DNA of 64,000 nt, taken from positions 1-64,000 of the forward strand of contig JASFYJ010000002.1 in the NCBI GenBank assembly GCA_030055525.1, given 5' to 3'. This document shows positions 53,901-63,833 of this stretch, one piece after another (position 1 is the first letter of the stretch; every line of letters starts with the position of its first letter). The notes under the pieces were generated by a model. It did no database searches. It was not told the origin of the DNA and saw nothing but the letters and a program-made list of their open reading frames with translations. This DNA is from Archaeoglobales archaeon. Its GTDB lineage: Archaea; Halobacteriota; Archaeoglobi; Archaeoglobales; Archaeoglobaceae. A program made the translations under genes and the position numbers.

Positions 53901-54491
53901 ATGGAATTAAAGCAGCTGAAATTCAGTAAACTTTTAGTCCGACTTGTCAAGGGTGATATCACTCAATTTTCTGCAGATGCAATAGTTAACGCTGCAAACA
54001 AGTACCTTGAACATGGTGGAGGAGTTGCAGCAGCCATTGCAAAGGCCTGCGCTGGCAGCATTCAGGAATACACCCGCATAAGTAAGGAAGAAATGATAAA
54101 GCAGGTGGGAAGAGAGTATATCGAGCACGGTGAGGTTGTAGTTACACCAGCAATGAGGCTAGAAGTTAGAGGTGTTAAATACATCATACATACCGTCGGA
54201 CCAATATGCAACGGAAAATGGAACGAAGAGCTAATGAAAAAGCTCTATCTGGCTTTTAAAGCTCCACTTGAAAGGGCTGATGAACTTAAGCTGAGATCGA
54301 TCGCTTTTCCAGCGATAAGTGCAGGGATCTATGGTTGTCCTCTAGAAGAGGTCGTAAAAACCTTTCTGAAAGCTTTGATGGATTTTGATAGAAATTGTAA
54401 GAATCTTGAAGAAGTTTCACTTGTTTTGTACGATGAAGAATCTGTAAAAAGAGCTGAAAAGGTGTTTTCAGGTGGTGAAAATGAATTTTGA
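53901..54491 (+). CDS. Macro domain protein
   Basis: A 196-residue macro-domain protein (binds or hydrolyses ADP-ribose derivatives, like A. fulgidus AF1521). Features: GDITQFSADAIVNAANKYLEH, GGGVAAAIAKA, TPAMRLEVRGVKYIIHTVGP, and FPAISAGIYGCPLE. It is tucked between the TOPRIM and fumarase genes and overlaps the latter by 11 bases. Confidence 0.92.
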   Translation: MELKQLKFSKLLVRLVKGDITQFSADAIVNAANKYLEHGGGVAAAIAKACAGSIQEYTRISKEEMIKQVGREYIEHGEVVVTPAMRLEVRGVKYIIHTVGPICNGKWNEELMKKLYLAFKAPLERADELKLRSIAFPAISAGIYGCPLEEVVKTFLKALMDFDRNCKNLEEVSLVLYDEESVKRAEKVFSGGENEF

Positions 54492-55299
54492 GGATGTTAA
54501 AAATGGTGTTGTGGAAGTTTTAAGAAAAGCACATACAGAATTGCCGGAAGATGTTTTAAAAGCGCTTAAAAAAGCCTACGAGGATGAAGAAAACGAGATA
54601 GCGAAAAAGAATCTGGAGGCTATTTTAAGGAATGTTGAAGCGGCAAAAAAGTTGAACGTGCCAATGTGCCAGGATACTGGGATCCCTGTCTTTTTCGTAG
54701 AAATTGGTCGTGAATTAAAATTGGATTTTGATATTAAGGAAGCTATTGCTGAAGGTGTTAGAGTTGCGACAAAAGAGATTCCACTGCGACCAAATGCTGT
54801 ACATCCTCTTACTAGGGAGAACTCGAATGATAACACTGGTATGAACATACCTCCGGTGGATGTAACCTTAACGGAGGGTGATAAACTCAAAATTACTGTA
54901 CTTCCGAAGGGGGCAGGAAGTGAGAATTTGTCCGTACTTAAAATGATGCTACCAACGGAGGTTAAAAAGATAGAGAGGTTTATAATCGAAACAGTAGCTG
55001 CCGCTGGCGGAAAACCCTGTCCACCGATTATAGTAGCCGTGGGTATTGGTGGAACTTTTGATTTGGCTGCAAAGCTTGCAAAGAAGGCTTTACTTAGAAA
55101 CATACTACAGATGACTAACTTTGAGCTTGAAATTCTTGAAAAGATAAATTCTCTAGGAATAGGTCCAATGGGAATGGGCGGCAAGACTACAGCTTTAGCT
55201 GTATTAACAAACTTCGCTCACTGCCATACAGCTTCCTTACCAGTTGCGATAAATATCCAATGCTGGGCAAACAGAAGGGCGGAAATAGTTTTGAGGTGA
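54481..55299 (+). CDS. fumA: Fumarate hydratase, alpha subunit
   Basis: A 272-residue large subunit of class I (iron-sulfur) fumarase. Cluster cysteines in [15 protein letters not shown] (near 180) and AHCHTA. Also [20 protein letters not shown] and [14 protein letters not shown]. It interconverts fumarate and malate in the partial citric cycle. ATG at 54481 has GGTGGTG upstream. Confidence 0.93.
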   Translation: MNFEDVKNGVVEVLRKAHTELPEDVLKALKKAYEDEENEIAKKNLEAILRNVEAAKKLNVPMCQDTGIPVFFVEIGRELKLDFDIKEAIAEGVRVATKEIPLRPNAVHPLTRENSNDNTGMNIPPVDVTLTEGDKLKITVLPKGAGSENLSVLKMMLPTEVKKIERFIIETVAAAGGKPCPPIIVAVGIGGTFDLAAKLAKKALLRNILQMTNFELEILEKINSLGIGPMGMGGKTTALAVLTNFAHCHTASLPVAINIQCWANRRAEIVLR

Positions 55300-55303
55300 G
55301 ATT

Positions 55304-55864
55304 ATGGAGTTGAAGACGCCTTTAAAGGTCGAAGAAATTCTAAAGCTTAAGGTTGGTGATGAAGTTTACATTACCGGAACGCTTTATACGGCTAGAGATG
55401 AGGCGCACATGAGGATGATAGAATACTGGGAGCATGGTAAAGAGTTGCCCTTTAAAATAGACTACAGCGTAATTTATCACTGTGGGCCGGTTGTTGAAAA
55501 GAATAGAGTGTTATCCGCTGGCCCAACAACTTCAGCTAGGATGAACAAACTTGCTCCGCATCTGCTAAAGAAGGTACAATGTATAGCTTTCATAGGAAAA
55601 GGCGGGATGAGTGGTGAAGTAAGAGAAGCTATGAAAGGTAAAGCGGTTTATTTGGCATTCACAGGTGGTGCCGGAGCTTTAGCTGCAGAAAGGATAAAGA
55701 GTGTAAAAAAGGTCTACTGGGAGGATCTTGGAATGCCAGAAGCAGTTTGGGAGTTCGAAGTTGAAAAATTTGGACCCTGCATAGTTGGAATCGATGCGCA
55801 TGGTAATGATTTATATAGCGAAGTTGAAAAGAAAGTTAACGCGAGACTAAGGGAACTGCTCTAA
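55304..55864 (+). CDS. fumB: Fumarate hydratase, beta subunit
   Basis: A 186-residue small subunit of class I fumarase: [52 protein letters not shown], and [19 protein letters not shown]. It starts 4 bases after the alpha gene. It is convergent with and overlaps the arfC gene by 29 bases. Confidence 0.93.
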   Translation: MELKTPLKVEEILKLKVGDEVYITGTLYTARDEAHMRMIEYWEHGKELPFKIDYSVIYHCGPVVEKNRVLSAGPTTSARMNKLAPHLLKKVQCIAFIGKGGMSGEVREAMKGKAVYLAFTGGAGALAAERIKSVKKVYWEDLGMPEAVWEFEVEKFGPCIVGIDAHGNDLYSEVEKKVNARLRELL

Positions 55865-56507
55865 CCAGAAAACCATCTCCAAATTTTTCGATTGACACTA
55901 TTTTGAACTTTATTTTTTCTGCAAAAGATTTTCCATCGCATATCGTTGGTGCTTTTTCACCACCTATCATTACGGGGGCGTAGTAGATGTAGAATTCGTC
56001 AACAAGACCCTCGGCCAAAAGTGAGTTTATTAAAGTTCCACCACCCTCTACCATCAGCTTTTTTATACCGTACTCTTTTAGATGAGTCAACAAGCATTTC
56101 AGATCCACCTTTTCATCTCCGCAAACTAACACTTCCGCCTTTTTCTTTACCCCTTCTATCTTCTCTTTGTCTGCAATTTTTGATACAGCCACGATTGTTT
56201 TTGCCCTCTGATCCAACACCCTTGCATTCAGAGGTATTCTGCATCTACTATCCACCACCACTCTCACCGGGTTCTCTTGAAGGCCCAGCAGGATCCTCCT
56301 AGCCCTTAATTTTTCATTTTTTACAGTTAAACTTGGATCGTCGCTCAGTATGGTCCCTATCCCAACCATTATTGCATCACTTTTTGCTCTTAGCTCGTCA
56401 ACTCTATTTAGGTCTTCTTCGCTTGAAATCCTTATCTGTCTTCTCGTTTCATCACTTATCTTTCCATCCAGACTTGCTGCAACATTTACAAAAACGAAAG
56501 GTCTCAT
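55836..56507 (-). CDS. arfC: 2,5-diamino-6-ribosylaminopyrimidinone 5'-phosphate reductase
   Basis: A 223-residue RibD-C type reductase (archaeal second step in riboflavin and F420/FO precursor synthesis). Blocks: [43 protein letters not shown], and [14 protein letters not shown]. The ATG at 56507 overlaps the upstream gene as ATGA; a longer start at 56543 is unlikely. It complements ribK-ribB at 41.6-43 kb. Confidence 0.9.
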   Translation of the reverse strand: MRPFVFVNVAASLDGKISDETRRQIRISSEEDLNRVDELRAKSDAIMVGIGTILSDDPSLTVKNEKLRARRILLGLQENPVRVVVDSRCRIPLNARVLDQRAKTIVAVSKIADKEKIEGVKKKAEVLVCGDEKVDLKCLLTHLKEYGIKKLMVEGGGTLINSLLAEGLVDEFYIYYAPVMIGGEKAPTICDGKSFAEKIKFKIVSIEKFGDGFLVRAVPLVSR

Positions 56508-57511
56508 AAGACTATATTCTGTTCGTAACCGCAGGCTGGGCATCTCTTTCCATCGAGACGAATATTTGTTACATAAAATCCATGTCGCTCGATTAGAAGT
56601 TCACCGCAATTTGGACAGTAGGTGTTCTCGTATCTATGCCCCCAGACGTTTCCTGCATAGACGTACTCAACCCCTACATCTTTAGCTATCTCTATCGCTT
56701 CTTCTATCTTTTCAATTGGTGTTGGAGGAACGTTGAGCATCTTAAAGTCTGGATGAAATCTCGAAAAGTGAACAGGAATCCTTCTGTCGGTCTCAACAAC
56801 CCATTCCGAGAACTCACGGATCTCTTCCCTCTTATCGTTGTAGCCGGGAATTAACAGGTACGTAATTTCTACAAATATACCTTTTGCTACCATATATCTT
56901 ATTGTCTCAAGCACGTGTTCAAGCTTGGCTTTACAGATCTTAGTGTAAAAATCTTGGGTGAAAGCTTTAACGTCAACGTTTGCGGCATCTAAAGCTTTGT
57001 ACTTCACAAACTGATCAACAGCTTCGGGAGTCATGTAACCGTTCGTCACGTAAACAACAAAAAAGCCGTTTTCTTTGACAATTTTTGAAGAATCCAAAGC
57101 GAATTCATGCCATATAGCCGGTTCGTTGTATGTCCAAGCTACCCCGTCTGCTTTTCTTTCTTTGCAAAGTTTTAAAATATCTTGCGGAGTTATCTTTTTT
57201 AAATAGGGATAGGTAAGATCTGCAAAAGATATTTCGAAGTTCTGACAGTGGTCACATTTGAAGTTGCAGCTCACGCTGCCGAAGGATAGTACTGAGGCTG
57301 AGGGCTTAAAGTTATGAAGTGGCTTTTTTTCTATAGGATCCAAAGCTACTGAAGATACCAAACCATAGTTATAAACTTTTAAAATCCCATCTTCGTTCTT
57401 TCTAACTCTGCAGATTCCCCACTTATTACTAGGGATTTTACATCTATGCCAGCAGGTTTTACACCTAACCTCTCCATCGAGTTTATCGTAAATATAAGAT
57501 TCGACTATCAT
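56504..57511 (-). CDS. amrS: AmmeMemoRadiSam-type radical SAM enzyme
   Basis: A 335-residue radical SAM protein. N-terminal cysteine group CKTCWHRCKIPSNKWGICRV, radical SAM CNFKCDHCQN near residue 88, and a C-terminal zinc ribbon YCPNCGELLI, RCPACGYEQN. Resembles AmrS/pyruvate-formate-lyase-activase-like proteins. The role is unknown; the Memo and AMMECR1 partners are not in this window. The ATG at 57511 overlaps the galT stop. Confidence 0.85.
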   Translation of the reverse strand: MIVESYIYDKLDGEVRCKTCWHRCKIPSNKWGICRVRKNEDGILKVYNYGLVSSVALDPIEKKPLHNFKPSASVLSFGSVSCNFKCDHCQNFEISFADLTYPYLKKITPQDILKLCKERKADGVAWTYNEPAIWHEFALDSSKIVKENGFFVVYVTNGYMTPEAVDQFVKYKALDAANVDVKAFTQDFYTKICKAKLEHVLETIRYMVAKGIFVEITYLLIPGYNDKREEIREFSEWVVETDRRIPVHFSRFHPDFKMLNVPPTPIEKIEEAIEIAKDVGVEYVYAGNVWGHRYENTYCPNCGELLIERHGFYVTNIRLDGKRCPACGYEQNIVL

Positions 57512-58500
57512 ATTTCGTTCCAAACTTCTTTTAACTCTTTTGCATATTCCTCTGGAGTAAAAAATGTTATGCTCTCATCCTGAAACATCTTTGGGAAAAA
57601 TACATCACACCAATAGTATTTTCCGAATGGGGATCTAGCAACGATGTTTAAATTCGTCCTGAAATGATCACCAATCCTATCAGCGCAGAACAATATAAAA
57701 TTAAACGAGTTCATTCCCTTCTTTTCATAAAATCTCAAAATCTTTATTAGACCAGTCGCTATTCCGTAAAGCTGTTTTTCCGACATTTTTACAAACTCCC
57801 ACTCTTCAGGAATGCCAATAAAATGGTAAAAACCTTTTGGTGCAAAAGCCGCAAGCCATTCGGTTTTTTCGGTTCTGCCAACGTATCTATCTCCTTCTTT
57901 CTCGAAATTTACAAGATCTGTCCAAAAATCCTTTCCTTTCTGTTCTTTATATTCTAAAGCACTCCATTCAAGTCTGGCAACGTAATCAGTAGAATTTTCA
58001 CTGATCACGATCTGCAGATGTGGATGCATAATACTACTACCAGCTGATTTTAAATAATTCATCCCAATTGTAATGTAAAATTTCCCCTCGGGAAGATCAG
58101 ATATGTAATCTTGTGCAAGTTTGAATGCATCAAAAAAGTGTTGAGCTCTGAATTCAGATAACTTCAAATAGTGTTCATCTGTTAGTCTTGCTATAAGAGA
58201 GTACTTTGCATAAGGCATCAGGTTTGCAAAAAGTATAGTCTCTCCTCGGCGCCACAATTTAGCTTTCATAATCTCCGGATCTCTTGCAGCCATAGCTTCT
58301 ACTTTTTCGCTACAGAAAGGGCACCAACTTTTAGAGCTTGCAATCTCCTCATCGAACTCGCCGAAGTTCATGTTAAGGCTTTTGTTAATTATCCTCGAAG
58401 TCTGCAAAGTTAGAGGATCAAATCTTATCTCTATCCTGCTTTCTATTATCTTGTCAGCGACAAGAATTTTCGCAACTTCAACCTCTTTTCTGAATTCCAT
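57508..58500 (-). CDS. galT: Galactose-1-phosphate uridylyltransferase family protein
   Basis: A 330-residue HIT-superfamily transferase. The catalytic loop is SIMHPHLQIV with the active HPH, and a zinc-type CPFC near residue 58. It exchanges UDP or a nucleotide on sugar-1-phosphates (ApaH-like relatives exist). Start ATG at 58500. Upstream of amrS and arfC in one run of overlapping genes. Confidence 0.83.
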   Translation of the reverse strand: MEFRKEVEVAKILVADKIIESRIEIRFDPLTLQTSRIINKSLNMNFGEFDEEIASSKSWCPFCSEKVEAMAARDPEIMKAKLWRRGETILFANLMPYAKYSLIARLTDEHYLKLSEFRAQHFFDAFKLAQDYISDLPEGKFYITIGMNYLKSAGSSIMHPHLQIVISENSTDYVARLEWSALEYKEQKGKDFWTDLVNFEKEGDRYVGRTEKTEWLAAFAPKGFYHFIGIPEEWEFVKMSEKQLYGIATGLIKILRFYEKKGMNSFNFILFCADRIGDHFRTNLNIVARSPFGKYYWCDVFFPKMFQDESITFFTPEEYAKELKEVWNEI

Positions 58501-58525
58501 AATTGATCTACTTGACTGGAAAAAT

Positions 58526-60199
58526 TTAAGTTTTTTTAATGGATTTGCTGCTAAGGTTCACCAGCTTCATATACTTAACCAGCTCGTAAATGGTAACAAG
58601 TATTATGATCGTTTGGACTGAAAATAAGATCAGCTTATGTACTGGTTCAGACACTTCAAAGTTAGCTAGAAAATCATAAATCAAAAATATCTGAAAACTC
58701 AACGCACCCATTCCAATAACTAGATCTAATATCCTCCCAACTTCTGCCTGGACTATCAAGGACTTTAAAAGATTACTGTACACACTTCTAAGAGCCATTA
58801 TAAAAATTAATAGAACAAAAAGTGTGTGTAGGATGTTCAAAAACAGGGCAAAATAGTGAGGTAAGTTTAGGAATTCGATAAGGTATTTTAGAATGCTGTT
58901 TGAATACGACAAAAGCAATAAAACCGCGGAGAACTTTATGAGCAACGACAAAATAGAGATCATAAAATCTACACGCCTCATATAGATCCTTGAAATCGAA
59001 TCAACGAATTTTGTAAACCTTTCTGGTATCAGATCTTCAATAGGTTTTAGATAGTTTGCCAATCTTACACAGAACCCAAAGATGACGAAGTTAGCACAAA
59101 CAGCAATTGTAAGTGTAGACACGAGATCCTTTGAAATAATATTCGAGTTTGCCAGAGTATCTGCAAAAACGAGCCCCATTTCACTTATCGGCATTAAAAA
59201 AATGGAAAGGGCTAGACTCTTGCTTATTCCTGCCCCTGAAAGTGCAGAACCTAAAAATAAACCAAAAGTCCTTGCAATTACTGCAGCTAGGCCTATCAAA
59301 ACTCCGATTACGAGAATAGAAGCATCTTGAGTTTTTGAAATGTTTAAATATAGTTCAAATCCGATCGAAGTGAAGTACACTAATAACCCGATATCTTTTG
59401 GACCTTTCAAAAGTTCTGTTATATCTTCTATCTTGTGAAATAGAGTAAATGTTGCTCCGCCAATGAAGGCTCCAAAAAGAGGCGGCAAACCGACAGCTGT
59501 CGCTACTGCAGCATATACTATTGCCACAGTAATTGCTAAAAAGAACTTTCCTTCTTTATCTGCTGAAATTGAGCTTAACATTAGTGGTTTCAGAAAGTAC
59601 TTTGAAGAGACCGCAAACAGGAAAGCAAGGGCAGCTATGTTTATAAAAACTTTCAAGGTTCCTAGAGGATCTCCTAAACTACCTAAAGATACCAACGCTG
59701 CGAAAAGTATAAATTGAAGTAGATCCTCAAGGCTTGTCTGAGCAACAGCGTAATTTTTTATTGATTCACTGAAAGGTAGCTTTTCAGACTTTTGTCTTAA
59801 TGCAACTATTGCAGCAGATGAACTGTTTATCAAAAATAACAAAATTAACAACCTCAGAAAGTATTCTCCTTGATAAAGAGCATGAACCAAGAGGCTGCTT
59901 ACGATCCATGCCAGAGCTAAAATTATAAGCTCCACAGCTGCAATCCTATGAGCAGAATTCGTAATCTCTCTAAAACCTATAGATGCTCCAAGTTCGAACG
60001 CAAATAGAGTTAGGCCAAGCCATTTTAGTGGTTCAAGGTAAGAAATAGCTCTTTCTACCTCTAAACCGCTGTAATTGCCAAGAAATGCCACTAAAAAGCC
60101 TCCAAGAATGTAACCAAGTACGTCAGGAAAACGAATTTTACGCATAACCCAAGTAAATAAGATTCCTGCAGCAAGCAGAGCTAGTATTGTAGATTCCAC
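58526..60199 (-). CDS. Cation:proton antiporter (CPA2/Kef type)
   Basis: A 557-residue membrane protein with about 13 helices in the N-terminal transport part, for example PDVLGYILGGFLVAFLG and the acidic TSLEDLLQFILFA and LPPLFGAFIGGATF. A C-terminal hydrophobic region replaces the usual soluble TrkA-N domain, which is missing. It likely exchanges Na+ or K+ for protons. Confidence 0.85.
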   Translation of the reverse strand: MESTILALLAAGILFTWVMRKIRFPDVLGYILGGFLVAFLGNYSGLEVERAISYLEPLKWLGLTLFAFELGASIGFREITNSAHRIAAVELIILALAWIVSSLLVHALYQGEYFLRLLILLFLINSSSAAIVALRQKSEKLPFSESIKNYAVAQTSLEDLLQFILFAALVSLGSLGDPLGTLKVFINIAALAFLFAVSSKYFLKPLMLSSISADKEGKFFLAITVAIVYAAVATAVGLPPLFGAFIGGATFTLFHKIEDITELLKGPKDIGLLVYFTSIGFELYLNISKTQDASILVIGVLIGLAAVIARTFGLFLGSALSGAGISKSLALSIFLMPISEMGLVFADTLANSNIISKDLVSTLTIAVCANFVIFGFCVRLANYLKPIEDLIPERFTKFVDSISRIYMRRVDFMISILSLLIKFSAVLLLLSYSNSILKYLIEFLNLPHYFALFLNILHTLFVLLIFIMALRSVYSNLLKSLIVQAEVGRILDLVIGMGALSFQIFLIYDFLANFEVSEPVHKLILFSVQTIIILVTIYELVKYMKLVNLSSKSIKKT

Positions 60200-60434
60200 A
60201 GATAATGAGGTATCCTCTAAATTTTAAGTTTGTGCATGAGCGTATATTACATCCCTTTGAACTTTGAGGAAGTTCTAGTCTGAAGTTTTAATGTTCTTAA
60301 GCTCAGTAAGATGGGAATTTGATCTTGAGTGACTGCAATAAAGCTTTTTTTAAAAAATTTGTGTATAATAATTAAAATAGTTGAATTTTTAGAGATCATG
60401 TGAATGAACGTAAAGTTTAAATTTATTCCAAAGT

Positions 60435-60698
60435 ATGCCGAACATGGCCGCAAAAATAATTACCTGTCCAAGCTGTGGTGAAGAGATAGAACTTACCGAT
60501 CTGTACGAGGGGATGGAGATAGAATGTAAGCTTTGTGGTGCAATGATGTTGTATCAGGAGAAGAAAATATTGCTTCTGGACACAAACGAAGAGTTTGACA
60601 TAGAAGAGCTCGAAAGAGTCGAAGAAGAAGAGGAGGAAGAAGAAGAGGAGGAAGAGGAGGAGGAAGAAGAATACGACCTCGATTACGACGAATATTAA
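60435..60698 (+). CDS. Zinc-ribbon protein with poly-glutamate tail
   Basis: An 87-residue protein. Residues 1-45 form a LysW-like zinc ribbon, with ITCPSCGEEIELTDLYEG then IECKLCGAMM. The tail has 17 Glu residues in a row (about residues 63-79), then YDLDYDEY. The LysW carrier of lysine synthesis ends in EDWGE, which is absent. Start may be the ATG at 60444. A GTTTAAATTTATT element lies 20-30 bases ahead. Function unknown; a carrier or RNA-polymerase/ribosome-related zinc protein is possible. Confidence 0.7.
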   Translation: MPNMAAKIITCPSCGEEIELTDLYEGMEIECKLCGAMMLYQEKKILLLDTNEEFDIEELERVEEEEEEEEEEEEEEEEEYDLDYDEY

Positions 60699-61330
60699 GT
60701 ACTCTTTATTTGTCTAAGTATATACTGTGGGGGAATTTCTTTTGCAAGGGCAATAGTTTCATTCGCTTTTATTATTCTTATTCCGTTTTCCCTTGCTTTT
60801 TTTGCATCTATTTCGAAAACTATTGGATTTTCAGTTCTTAGAACGGCAACTTCTATGCTTTTTTCAATTGTCGTAGAAAGGTGAACGAAAGTTTGTTTAA
60901 CTGGTTTTATGCCTACTTCGGTTATCCTCTGAGCTTCTTCTTCGCTGGTACCATAGTAAAGAATATCTTCCGTAGCTTCGGGCATGTCTTTTAGTTCAAC
61001 TTCTATACTGTGGCCATATCGAGCTCTTATCCTACCCTCCTTCAGTTCATATCTTTTTTTTGCATCACTATATATTATTGCCTTAACTACCCACCGATTT
61101 GCCCATTTAAATCTCCTCTTTACAGCCTTTAAAAAAGCTTCAAAGTCTACCCAGCCATTTTCGTCAATTTTCAAATCAAACTTTTCTGGAAAATGTCTCA
61201 GAATACCTACCATTAGTCTGCTAAGCTTTTCAACTTTTTCTCCATCGACTATCAATTCACCTTTTCTGCCGCAGCTACATACTTCTCCCCTATAAAATCC
61301 GTGTTCGGCACAAAATCTCACGTCTTCCAT
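60695..61330 (-). CDS. kptA: RNA 2'-phosphotransferase Tpt1/KptA
   Basis: A 211-residue enzyme that removes a 2'-phosphate from RNA using NAD+. N-terminal zinc-type cysteines (FCAEHGF, VCSCGRK), then the KptA fold: LSRLMVGILRHFPEKFDL, RIRARYGHSIEVE, ILYYGTSEEEAQRITEVGIKP split in parts, VHLST, and RTENPIVFEIDA. Overlaps the DUF531 gene. Confidence 0.9.
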   Translation of the reverse strand: MEDVRFCAEHGFYRGEVCSCGRKGELIVDGEKVEKLSRLMVGILRHFPEKFDLKIDENGWVDFEAFLKAVKRRFKWANRWVVKAIIYSDAKKRYELKEGRIRARYGHSIEVELKDMPEATEDILYYGTSEEEAQRITEVGIKPVKQTFVHLSTTIEKSIEVAVLRTENPIVFEIDAKKARENGIRIIKANETIALAKEIPPQYILRQIKST

Positions 61331-61824
61331 GCACCCACCACCTTAACTGCTATAAGCATTCCAATTGCTCCAATAGCAGTACAGGTTTCTAAACTTACAC
61401 CTCTCTGTGTTACATCGAGGTGATACTTGGCACTTTTAAGGACATCTGCCGGTAGACCTCTTCTCCCTAGACCTATTAAAAAGGTTGCTGTTTTCAAACT
61501 AGAAAGTTCACGAGGGTTTATTTTTTTCTTTTCGTCTGGTTTTGAAGTTGTAGCTACTGTAATACCAAAGTGTGCAGGAATTTTTTCAATCAAATGGATT
61601 TTATTTGTTTTCTGCAGTTCTACAATATATCTGCCTTCTCCAATCGTTGTATAATTTGAAACAACTTCTACTAGCTCCGAAGCTCTCTTCCAGAATGGGA
61701 AGTCTAAAAGTGCTAAGTGGAAATCAAAAGCATGGCAAACTGCAGCAGCTCTTGCTATACTTCTAAGATGAATCTCGTGCAACTTAAGTTTGTCGTAGGT
61801 GTTAACCAGGCAGAGGACTATCAT
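61318..61824 (-). CDS. DUF531 family protein, SPOUT-like fold
   Basis: A 168-residue protein of DUF531, an archaeal family thought to have a SPOUT methyltransferase fold. Visible: CLVNTYDKLKLHEIHLRSIA, FLIGLGRRGLPADVL, and the C-terminal GVSLETCTAIGAI loop, which resembles a trefoil-knot cofactor site. Reaction unknown. It overlaps neighbours on both sides, with kptA after it. Confidence 0.8.
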   Translation of the reverse strand: MIVLCLVNTYDKLKLHEIHLRSIARAAAVCHAFDFHLALLDFPFWKRASELVEVVSNYTTIGEGRYIVELQKTNKIHLIEKIPAHFGITVATTSKPDEKKKINPRELSSLKTATFLIGLGRRGLPADVLKSAKYHLDVTQRGVSLETCTAIGAIGMLIAVKVVGAWKT

Positions 61825-62573
61825 CTTCTTAAAACTTTTCTTCCTCTTACACTTACAAATCCTGCCTTTTCCAATGTTTTAAGAATTTCTTCAAAAACTT
61901 CTTCACCGTCAACAACCATGCTACTGCTGAAGTCTATTGCAGTCTTCTTAAGTTCGTCTACCTCTATGTTGTCTGCATTTAGAAGTATGTTGGATACAAG
62001 CAAGGCCATAGCGTTGATAGCCAAATTCTCTTCTCCATCCAAATTGACTTCCGAATTTGTGAGGCTTAAAATGTCAACGTAAATTTCCCATACAGGATAG
62101 AAGCTTATAAAATCCACGATCTCTCCGTCTTCAGCTTCTATGGCTATTTCTGGATCTTCAGCTAAGTTTCCTGTTATATACTCCCCAATCTCAACATCGT
62201 TTATACTCAGAAAATAGTAAATTTCGTTGATTAGGGCAGACATTTTAAAAACCGCTTCAGCAATTGAGCTCAAATCGTCTGAATTTTTAAATTTTTCAAA
62301 CTCCTCAGGCATTGCTTGTGCTAAGAAGCTTCTTTCAAAATCATCAAATTTTAAACTATTTCTTAGCAGCTCTCTAATTATATTTGTATATCTTCTCCAC
62401 TTCTCAGCTTCCTCTCCACTTAACTCGCTAAGCTTTACAATTTTTAGCTTTCTCTCTTCAATTTCCCACTCTATAGCTCCTCTAAATTCAACCTTTACGT
62501 TTGAGTCAATCAATTTGGCAACCATGTTTGCTGCAACATCTTTGTCAAAGTATTTACCTAGCTTAAGCCACAT
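61821..62573 (-). CDS. Hypothetical protein
   Basis: A 250-residue acidic protein without a recognised family, membrane segment or enzyme motif. It is first of the run with DUF531 and kptA, and overlaps DUF531 as ATGA. The C-terminal part (VDGEEVFEEILKTLEKAGFV) looks like a winged-helix-type helix pair. Confidence 0.65.
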   Translation of the reverse strand: MWLKLGKYFDKDVAANMVAKLIDSNVKVEFRGAIEWEIEERKLKIVKLSELSGEEAEKWRRYTNIIRELLRNSLKFDDFERSFLAQAMPEEFEKFKNSDDLSSIAEAVFKMSALINEIYYFLSINDVEIGEYITGNLAEDPEIAIEAEDGEIVDFISFYPVWEIYVDILSLTNSEVNLDGEENLAINAMALLVSNILLNADNIEVDELKKTAIDFSSSMVVDGEEVFEEILKTLEKAGFVSVRGRKVLRR

Positions 62574-62646
62574 TCCTATGTATTGATCTTCACAACTAAA
62601 TTACCTTTTCGGAAGGATTGATAAAGCGCCTTGGAACTTTCAAACT

Positions 62647-63816
62647 ATGTTTGAGCTATCAGAAAGATTGACCAAACTACCCCCCTACCTGTTTGCAGAG
62701 ATAGATTTGATGAAGAAAAAGAAGCTTTCCGAAGGTATGAAAGTAATAGATCTCGGTATAGGTGATCCGGACCTTCCAACACCGAACCATATAGTAGAAG
62801 CAATGAAAAAAGCTGTTGAAAAAGTGGAGAGGCAGAAGTATCCGAGCTACGAAGGTATGTACGAATTCAGACAGGCGGTATCAGAATTCTATATGAGAAG
62901 AAAAAAGGTCAAACTTGATCCAGAAAAAGAAGTGATCTCACTTATAGGTTCAAAAGAGGGTATAGCGCATCTACCATTAGCATTTTTGAATCCTGGTGAC
63001 GTAGTTTTAGTTCCAGATCCCGGATATCCCGTATATCACGCAGGAACAATACTTGCCGGCGGAAGACCTTACCATTTTCCACTGAAGGATGAAAATGAAT
63101 TTCAGCCAGATTTTGAAAGCATTCCGGATGAAATTGTAAAAAAAGCAAAAATTATGTTTCTGAACTATCCGAACAATCCTACAGCTGCTATTATTGAGAA
63201 GGAAAAGATAAAGGAGGCCATAGATTTCTGCATAGATAACAAGATAATTCTTGCACACGATGCAGCATACAGCGAAATAACTTTTGATGACTACAAAGCA
63301 CCAAGTTTTTTAGAGTTTGATAGAGCTTTTGAAGTTACAATTGAGTTCAACTCGTTATCTAAGACTTATAACATGACCGGCTGGCGTATTGGATTCGCTT
63401 GCGGCAACTCAGAAATCTTAAGAGGTTTGCTAAAGGTAAAAACGAACATAGATAGCGGTGTGTTTGAAGCTATCCAAGAAGCTGCAATTGCAGCTTTGAG
63501 GGGTAGTGATGAAGTTATCGAGAAAAACTGCAAGATCTTTGCTGAAAGAAGAGATGTTCTTGTAAAAGGTTTGAAAGAAGCTGGCTTTGAAGTTAAAAAG
63601 CCAAAAGGAACCTTCTACGTTTGGTGCAAGGTGGGTATGAATAGTGTAGAATTTGTAAAGATGATGCTTAACAAAACGGGAGTTCTTTGTACGCCAGGAA
63701 TAGGTTTTGGAGAATATGGAGAAGGTTATGTAAGGTTCGCGTTAACTAAAAGTGTTAGCGAGGTGGAGGAAGCGATTAAAAGAATAAAAGAGTTTGCGAA
63801 AACTTTATCTCGGTAA
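62647..63816 (+). CDS. dapL: LL-diaminopimelate aminotransferase
   Basis: A 389-residue class I aminotransferase. The PLP lysine is in NSLSKTYNMTGWRIGF; NYPNNPTA and HDAAYSEI are the other PLP contacts, and IGSKEGIAHLPLAF is the DapL-type phosphate loop. DapL makes LL-diaminopimelate for lysine without succinylated steps, as in Archaeoglobi and methanogens. ATG at 62647. Another aromatic aminotransferase is less likely. Confidence 0.85.
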   Translation: MFELSERLTKLPPYLFAEIDLMKKKKLSEGMKVIDLGIGDPDLPTPNHIVEAMKKAVEKVERQKYPSYEGMYEFRQAVSEFYMRRKKVKLDPEKEVISLIGSKEGIAHLPLAFLNPGDVVLVPDPGYPVYHAGTILAGGRPYHFPLKDENEFQPDFESIPDEIVKKAKIMFLNYPNNPTAAIIEKEKIKEAIDFCIDNKIILAHDAAYSEITFDDYKAPSFLEFDRAFEVTIEFNSLSKTYNMTGWRIGFACGNSEILRGLLKVKTNIDSGVFEAIQEAAIAALRGSDEVIEKNCKIFAERRDVLVKGLKEAGFEVKKPKGTFYVWCKVGMNSVEFVKMMLNKTGVLCTPGIGFGEYGEGYVRFALTKSVSEVEEAIKRIKEFAKTLSR

Positions 63817-63833
63817 TATTTTTATTATCATTC

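Noticed and set aside
54576-55184. Minus-strand frame of about 200 residues inside fumA
   Set aside because: It is the complement of a clear fumarase gene and has the low-complexity Ser/Ile/Pro make-up of a shadow frame.
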